From NCBI GenBank assembly GCA_036873135.1, contig JAPTYO010000010.1, forward strand, positions 19,089,772 through 19,153,771: a stretch of 64,000 nucleotides of DNA, in the 5' to 3' direction. The notes below the pieces were generated by a model, which had not been told where the DNA came from, did not search any database, and was given only the letters and a program-made list of their open reading frames with translations. The translations under genes were made by a program, and so were the position numbers. Numbering within the stretch: the first letter of the stretch is position 1; every line of letters begins with the position of its first letter. This document shows, in pieces, positions 59,241 through 64,000 of this stretch. The stretch is from Clarkia xantiana subsp. parviflora. Its lineage: Eukaryota > Streptophyta > Magnoliopsida > Myrtales > Onagraceae.

Positions 59241-60035
59241 CATGGCCCGCCGGAGGTCGACCCCAACGTCGCGCTCGACATCTTCCCACTGAACCGCGGC
59301 TACCGCCACAACCACGCCACCTACCTCACCATGATCCAAACCCTAATATCTGGCCGCCGCTACCGCCTCATGGAGACTCTCGTCGAGGAGGTCCTCGCCG
59401 GTGCCTGTGAGATGGGCATCCCGCTTTACAACTCCATCATCTGATTCTGCTGCGGCCGAAAGTTGCTCTTCAATCGCGCATTTGATGTTTACAGAAAGAT
59501 GATTAGGTCAGATGATTGCAAACCTTTTATAACATTGAGACATGCACTTACCTGCTGAGTTGACTACTTAGAAGGTTCCATAAGTTACATGTATGCTATG
59601 TGTATTTACACGCAGTGAGGTCACTGAACGTACAAGCAAATGAAGGCTTCTGGGGTCATCCCGGATACATTCGTTGTGATCATCAAAGCTTACTCTAAAT
59701 GCCTGCAAGTAGATGATTTGGTTCGGGTTTATCGGGATGTGAGCCAAACAATTACACTTATAGCTACATTATCAAAGGGTTGTGTAAGAAGGGAAAATCA
59801 GGTCAAGGATTGGGATTTTACAAGGAAATGAGAACCAAAGCCGAAAAGTAGTGCTTTTGTTATCTTGATATATATGCAGTCTTTCAATGGAGAGGAGGTT
59901 CGAGTTCTGTTGAAGAAATCCATGGCTCCCGATTTGCTTACGACATTGTTGGAGGGTTTGTGTAGGGAGGGAAAGGGGAGTGAGGCTTTTGATTTGCTTG
60001 AGGAAGAAGGACACCATGAATATGATGGGTCATAA
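59241..60035 (+). pseudogene. Pentatricopeptide-repeat (PPR) pseudogene
   Basis: Fragments in shifting frames read NHATYLTMIQTLISGRRYRL and EEVLAGACEMGIPLYNSII (59,309-59,442), then FNRAFDVYRKMIRSDDCKP. These are followed by MKASGVIPDTF, IIKAYSKCLQVDDLVRVYRD and MAPDLL, and finally LLEGLCREGKGSEAFDLLEE. The helix-turn-helix spacing and the AYSKC and GLCREGK motifs are typical of P-class PPR proteins, which usually bind organelle RNA. Multiple stops and frameshifts, a missing N-terminal half and a gap near 59,540-59,630 mark it as dead. It begins about 120 bases after the FAO stop. Confidence 0.8.
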
Positions 60036-61007
60036 GAATTACAACATTACAGTTACATACTAGAGATTGAAGTCGGTGCTCTCTTTGTCACAACACCTTA
60101 CTTTCTTGCTCGACGAAGCACATTCGGGTGATTACCGGTTAATTATATGGTGACAATTTCTGAGGTTTAAGGAAGATCGTAAGATCCAATCCAGATTGCT
60201 TTGATAGAAATGGCCCCTGTCCATCCCGGGTTTTCGAGTTTTGCAGTGTTCTTGCGATGACCAAGTGGAGGTTCGGTTGCAAGAAACTCTTGAGATTAGG
60301 TTGTCAATATGAATCAAAAACTGCTATTGTTAAGTTTAGTGTAGAAATCATCTGCTGTGATTGCTAGGCGATAGACTGATAATGTTTATATATACAGTTA
60401 TGATTATAACATTGATGACTAACTAATTATATAGCAATAGAGAAATGGTCACTGGTGTATTAGGGATGGAAGCGAGTCGAGTATTAGGCTGCTCATACTC
60501 AACTCAAATAAGCCGAACTTTAGATTGAGTTCAAGCTCTTTTTAGTCTGGATTTCCATGATTGAACTTGACTCAAAACTTGCTTGACTCAGCTCGATCGG
60601 CTCGAATAGTAAGGTTCCAAGTGAAATTATAGACCGAACTTATTTTGAAGTTTGCTTCACCGAGTTCGAGCTCCACTTAATATATTAAGGCCTAGATATA
60701 TTAAGGCTTACCCAATATTAATGTAAATATACAAATTTCGATAAGGTTTGCAAAAAGTTGAATATTTCCCAACTCTGGATTTGAATATTAATCAAACTAA
60801 TTTCGAATAACTCACAAAAAGTCTTGACTCGTTTATATTTTAGTGTGGAGTGGTGATACAAATCCGAATTCCAACATTCGAGAGACTCCGACTGTGATAC
60901 AGAGGTAGGCATGGTAATTTTTTTTCAACTATAATGGCATATTTCAAAACAGTCACAATCGGAAGTTGTTCGAATTCCAACTTTCGGAATCTTTTATCAT
61001 TTTACAG
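60036..61007. other. Intergenic with a degenerate inverted element
   Basis: At about 60,465-60,845 gcgagtcgag near the left and cttgactcgtttatatttta near the right resemble the ends of the nested element at 46,699-47,206, with gagttcaagctc-like motifs between. It is strongly diverged. No gene is seen. Confidence 0.45.
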
Positions 61008-61750
61008 CATGTTTGGTTCAATGATTTGGAATAGGAATTGGGAATGGTTAATCCTATGGTGTTGTTTGGTTCTTAAATTATGTGGAATAAGCATTCCTAA
61101 TTTCCAATTTTGAGGGAATACTTAATCCTAGCCTAACCCCTAGGATTGAATATTCTAAGTTTGCTATAATTAAAATAAAAAAAAAAACTATTTTAGCCCT
61201 AATTTATTTTTATAGCCCTAATTTATTTATTTACAGCAAAACATACTTCTAGTTATTTACGTACATAATTTATTTTTCTAAATATTTTACAACATGTATC
61301 TTACAGTTTGTTTCGTTTACTTACCTAATCTGTTTTTTTTTTACATAATATGTTTGTTTTTTTACATTACATGTTTACACAATCTGTTTTTTTACATGAT
61401 TTGTTTACACAAAATGTTTCTTGTGTATTATATATATTATATAATGTATTATATCGTGTAGGTAAATCTAATTGAAAGTAATCATATTTCAAGTTAACTA
61501 AGAATAATAATTTAACATGTTATTTTTTCTTTACAATATATTATATTAGTTATAGTGAATTTTACAATATCTAAAAAAAACATTTTTTTTAAAAAAAAGA
61601 TTGTTTTTGTAAAAAGATAATCATTTAAAAAAAATTAATTTTTCGTTTGATAATATGTGATTTGACTTTTTCATGTTTAATATTATTAATTCAATTAATA
61701 TAAATAGTAAAAGGGTATATATGTCAATTATGGTCTATTCCATTCCTTTA
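61008..61750. repeat. Dispersed repeat with catgtttggttca end, copy B (interrupted)
   Basis: Similar to 4230-5690 at its left end (catgtttggttcaatgattt) and in its inner right part (gtaggtaaatctaattgaaa; aatttaacatgttat; tatatgtcaattat). Similarity stops at about 61,750, where the minus-strand LTR retrotransposon begins, so that element inserted into this repeat. Confidence 0.55.
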
Positions 61751-61916
61751 TGTTAAGACGTGTATATCGGGTTGGCGAGTCTCCAATCCGGATGACACTT
61801 CTCACGGGTAGATTGCTTTCTTCGATGATCCGTTAGCTCGTAAATGTAATCTGTCGGCTCAACGTGGTCTGTCGCCTCGCTCCTTGCCGACCTGCACAAG
61901 GAGCAATATCGAGCAC

Positions 61917-61945
61917 GGGGGGGGGGGGGGGGGGGGGGGGGGGGG
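61917..61945. repeat. Homopolymer of 29 G
   Basis: An uninterrupted G run on the plus strand. The minus-strand frame through it encodes polyproline, which is an artefact of the run. Its length may be unreliable in the assembly. Confidence 0.9.
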
Positions 61946-62372
61946 ATGGTGCTCGATGAGCCCTCTCCGATGCCTAAGTCAGACCGAGATTCTAGAGAGA
62001 TAAAGTAGAGGGAATGCAGAGCTAAAAATGTGTAAAGATGCAACATGATGGAAATGAATAGAACTTGAGCATTATATATAGGTTTCAGGGGGATTAAGGT
62101 GACTTAATGACACCGTTAATCCCTAAACGTACTTAATTAACACATAACGATAAGATTAAACCCTTAATGGCATGGAGATGTGAGCAAAATTGGCTAAGTC
62201 TTGGACATGTAAAAAAGGTGTCGGGACGCCGCGAGGGACGGTTCTAAGGCAAGGTTCGGGACGCCGCACACACCCCGGGGATAGGGAGTGGCGTCTGGGC
62301 AGGGTCCCGGGACCTTCGGGGTCGGTTGGAAAATCCGACCCCCAAGGCCTGGAATTGGTCCAGGCTGGACCA

Positions 62373-62461
62373 ATCCCTCCTAGGAGGGATCGGGACAGCT
62401 GGCCCGGTCTCACCTAGGTGAGACCGGTTCAGCTGGTCCGATCTCACCTAGGTGAGATCGG
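62373..62461. promoter_or_regulatory. Three evenly spaced palindromes in the LTR U3
   Basis: Perfect palindromes lie at 62373-62390 (18 bp, atccctcctaggagggat), 62404-62427 (24 bp, core ctcacctaggtgag) and 62438-62461 (24 bp, same core). Their centres are exactly 34 bp apart. They lie upstream of the TATA box in the direction of LTR transcription. Confidence 0.6.
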
Positions 62462-64000
62462 GCCAGCGGACTGGTCCGGGCGAGTATTTTTTGCTCGCCT
62501 AAGCCGTTCGCGCTGCGGGTAAAGTGTTCGGGTCTAAGTTTCGATTTGCAATCATAAGTGGGGTGGTCAAAATAAGACAATCTGAATTAAAACGGGTTCA
62601 AATTGGGCGTATATCCATCACATGCCCCCGAGTCAACCAATGGCTTAACCCTTGATTGACTCTATTTTCTGATGGGATGACACGCGCAATTTGAAGCCGT
62701 GACTTTACCTCTTGATGAGTCCCTTGCTTATCCGTAGGCGTGTTTTCCGTGCCTTGTCCTCAGTTTCTCGAAATAGAGGAAGTGTAAACGTTAGAGTAAA
62801 CGTGTTCGTGCCTAGACACGTGCCCGCAAAATGTGGATAAAAATCCATCCTTATCATATATGCGTTTTAAAAACACGTACATGCATGGAGATGCAATGCA
62901 ATCATGGACATGGACTAAGGTAACTCCATTTTACACTATCATAATCAATGGGTGTCTGTACGAAGTGGTTCCACGTGTAAAAAATATTTGAATCATGTCT
63001 AAAAAATTTCTAAGTATGGGAATGTGAAAAATATGCAAATGAAAAATGCTAACTTGAGTGAACATGGATATATCATGAACATGAGGGTGTTTACTAGCAT
63101 ACATGCAAGTAAAAACACAAGTATGGGAGTGAGTGTAGTCATGAATGTATGAATGTCGAGTACACGCATGCGAGCGTGCGAGCGTCGGGGTTACCAATGT
63201 AATGCAATCATATACATGTGCGTAAGTGTACTGAGTATGCGTAGGGACGTGGACATGAAAATGCATGCATGAATACATGACAACCATATAAATGGAGGTC
63301 TAAGTGTTGAAAACATATGAGTGTGTATGTTGGCATGCACGTGAGCGTAGACATAAACATGGATGTATGCATGAACATGTTGTGAGCATAAGTTTGAGTG
63401 AGGGCATTGAGGCACTTGTAGATGTAAATCATAAATATGAACATAAGTGTAAGAGTGAGATTATAGACCCCCATTTTACCCGAAGGTGCGAGCTCTGTCA
63501 CTCGATGGGACACAACGTTCTGTCTCCCTTGTACTAGCGTGAGCATTGTCTTTTAAACTCGACTTTTGACAGGTGTGACATTTTCCCTCATTTGCTGGAG
63601 CATGTGTATGGCTCTTGACCCTTGCCCTGCAATTTTTTTTTACATAAAAAGTGGGGGTGAAAATTCTTACAAGCTTTCTTCTTATCGTCACGTGCGGAGG
63701 GGTTTATCGACATATGTTAAGGGTTGCCCCTTCCTTCGGATGTGTCGGAACGTCGTTTCTTTTGGGGGAAGCTAAAAGTTCGCCCTCTTTGTAGCGCTTT
63801 GGGGTTTGTTCCCTTTGACAGTGTACCTCGCACTTTGATGGTCGGATCTCTTGGGTGTCGGTTTTGCCCCCGTAGCTTGATGTTGAGGTTGCCCTCGTAA
63901 TAGGCGTATCTCGCCTTTCCATGAGTAAGGGTCGACGTTTGCGTCGGTCGCTCGGATGGCTGGCCCACTTTTGGGGAGTTTTCTCCTTGTAGGTTGGTTT

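Larger units (their letters stand above)
61751..62622 (-). repeat. 3' LTR of the right-edge retrotransposon
   Basis: 872 bp with TG...CA ends on the minus strand. A TATA box (tatatataat, minus strand, 62080-62071) lies about 300 bases downstream of a palindrome cluster (62,373-62,461). A 29-base G run is at 61,917-61,945. Confidence 0.6.
61751..64000 (-). mobile_element. LTR retrotransposon in minus orientation, cut by the window edge
   Basis: On the minus strand the order is internal sequence, a purine tract (gactcgggggca at 62634-62623), then an LTR running from TGTGATGGATATACG at 62622 to CTTAACA at 61751. The left junction interrupts a dispersed repeat. 62,635-64,000 should then be the region just upstream of the 3' LTR. 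I see no gag or pol motif in it. 62,880-63,400 is rich in catg words and may be the variable 3' untranslated region seen in Tat-type elements. Assignment to gypsy/Tat rests only on the similar purine tract. Confidence 0.6.

Noticed and set aside
61753..62046. Minus-strand frame with a polyproline stretch
   Set aside because: The polyproline comes from the 29-G run, and the frame lies within an LTR downstream of its TATA box.
63476..63968. Several 70-80-codon minus-strand frames at the right edge
   Set aside because: No motif is recognisable and frames overlap on both strands. They lie in the presumed untranslated part of a retrotransposon cut by the window edge.

Overview
This is an AT-rich piece of a plant nuclear genome, most likely a eudicot. 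The genes have GT-AG introns, several belong to plant-specific families, and most of the sequence is transposable elements nested in one another. I saw no bacterial operons, CRISPR arrays, rRNA or convincing tRNA genes.

Host genes. Four gene models close cleanly across introns. (1) 9295-6118 (-) is a seven-exon gene for a 596-residue P-loop, GTPase-like protein with a membrane segment and a repetitive charged tail. (2) 14953-13589 (-) is a two-exon gene for a 185-residue membrane protein of unknown function. (3) 23090-21177 (-) is a two-exon DUF760 gene resembling the UV-B-induced chloroplast protein At3g17800. (4) 54154-59119 (+) is a four-exon long-chain fatty alcohol oxidase (GMC oxidoreductase, 737 residues) with a hAT element in its second intron. 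A decayed pentatricopeptide-repeat pseudogene follows it at 59.2-60.0 kb. The genes have no evident functional link to each other.

Mobile DNA. The centrepiece is a young Ty3/gypsy element of the Tat lineage at 24732-35739. Its two 652-bp LTRs differ at one position, it has a 5-bp target duplication (GAGAC), and it carries one uninterrupted 1852-codon gag-pol frame. Its 3' part holds an antisense gene with four exons and its own TATA box (34536-31769). An array of ten 52-bp hairpin repeats separates this gene from gag-pol. Around it lie several families of non-autonomous hAT elements (8-bp target duplications), Mutator-like elements (one with a perfect 9-bp duplication, inserted inside a hAT), a 4.8-kb element with long inverted arms ending in CACTA, two small LTR elements (TRIM/LARD type), broken Ty1/copia pieces at 43.2-50.3 kb, and the 3' LTR of a minus-strand LTR retrotransposon that runs off the right edge (61751-64000). 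That LTR carries three palindromes spaced exactly 34 bp apart.

All statements come from reading the sequence and from memory of protein families. No database search was possible, so family names below the superfamily level are provisional.
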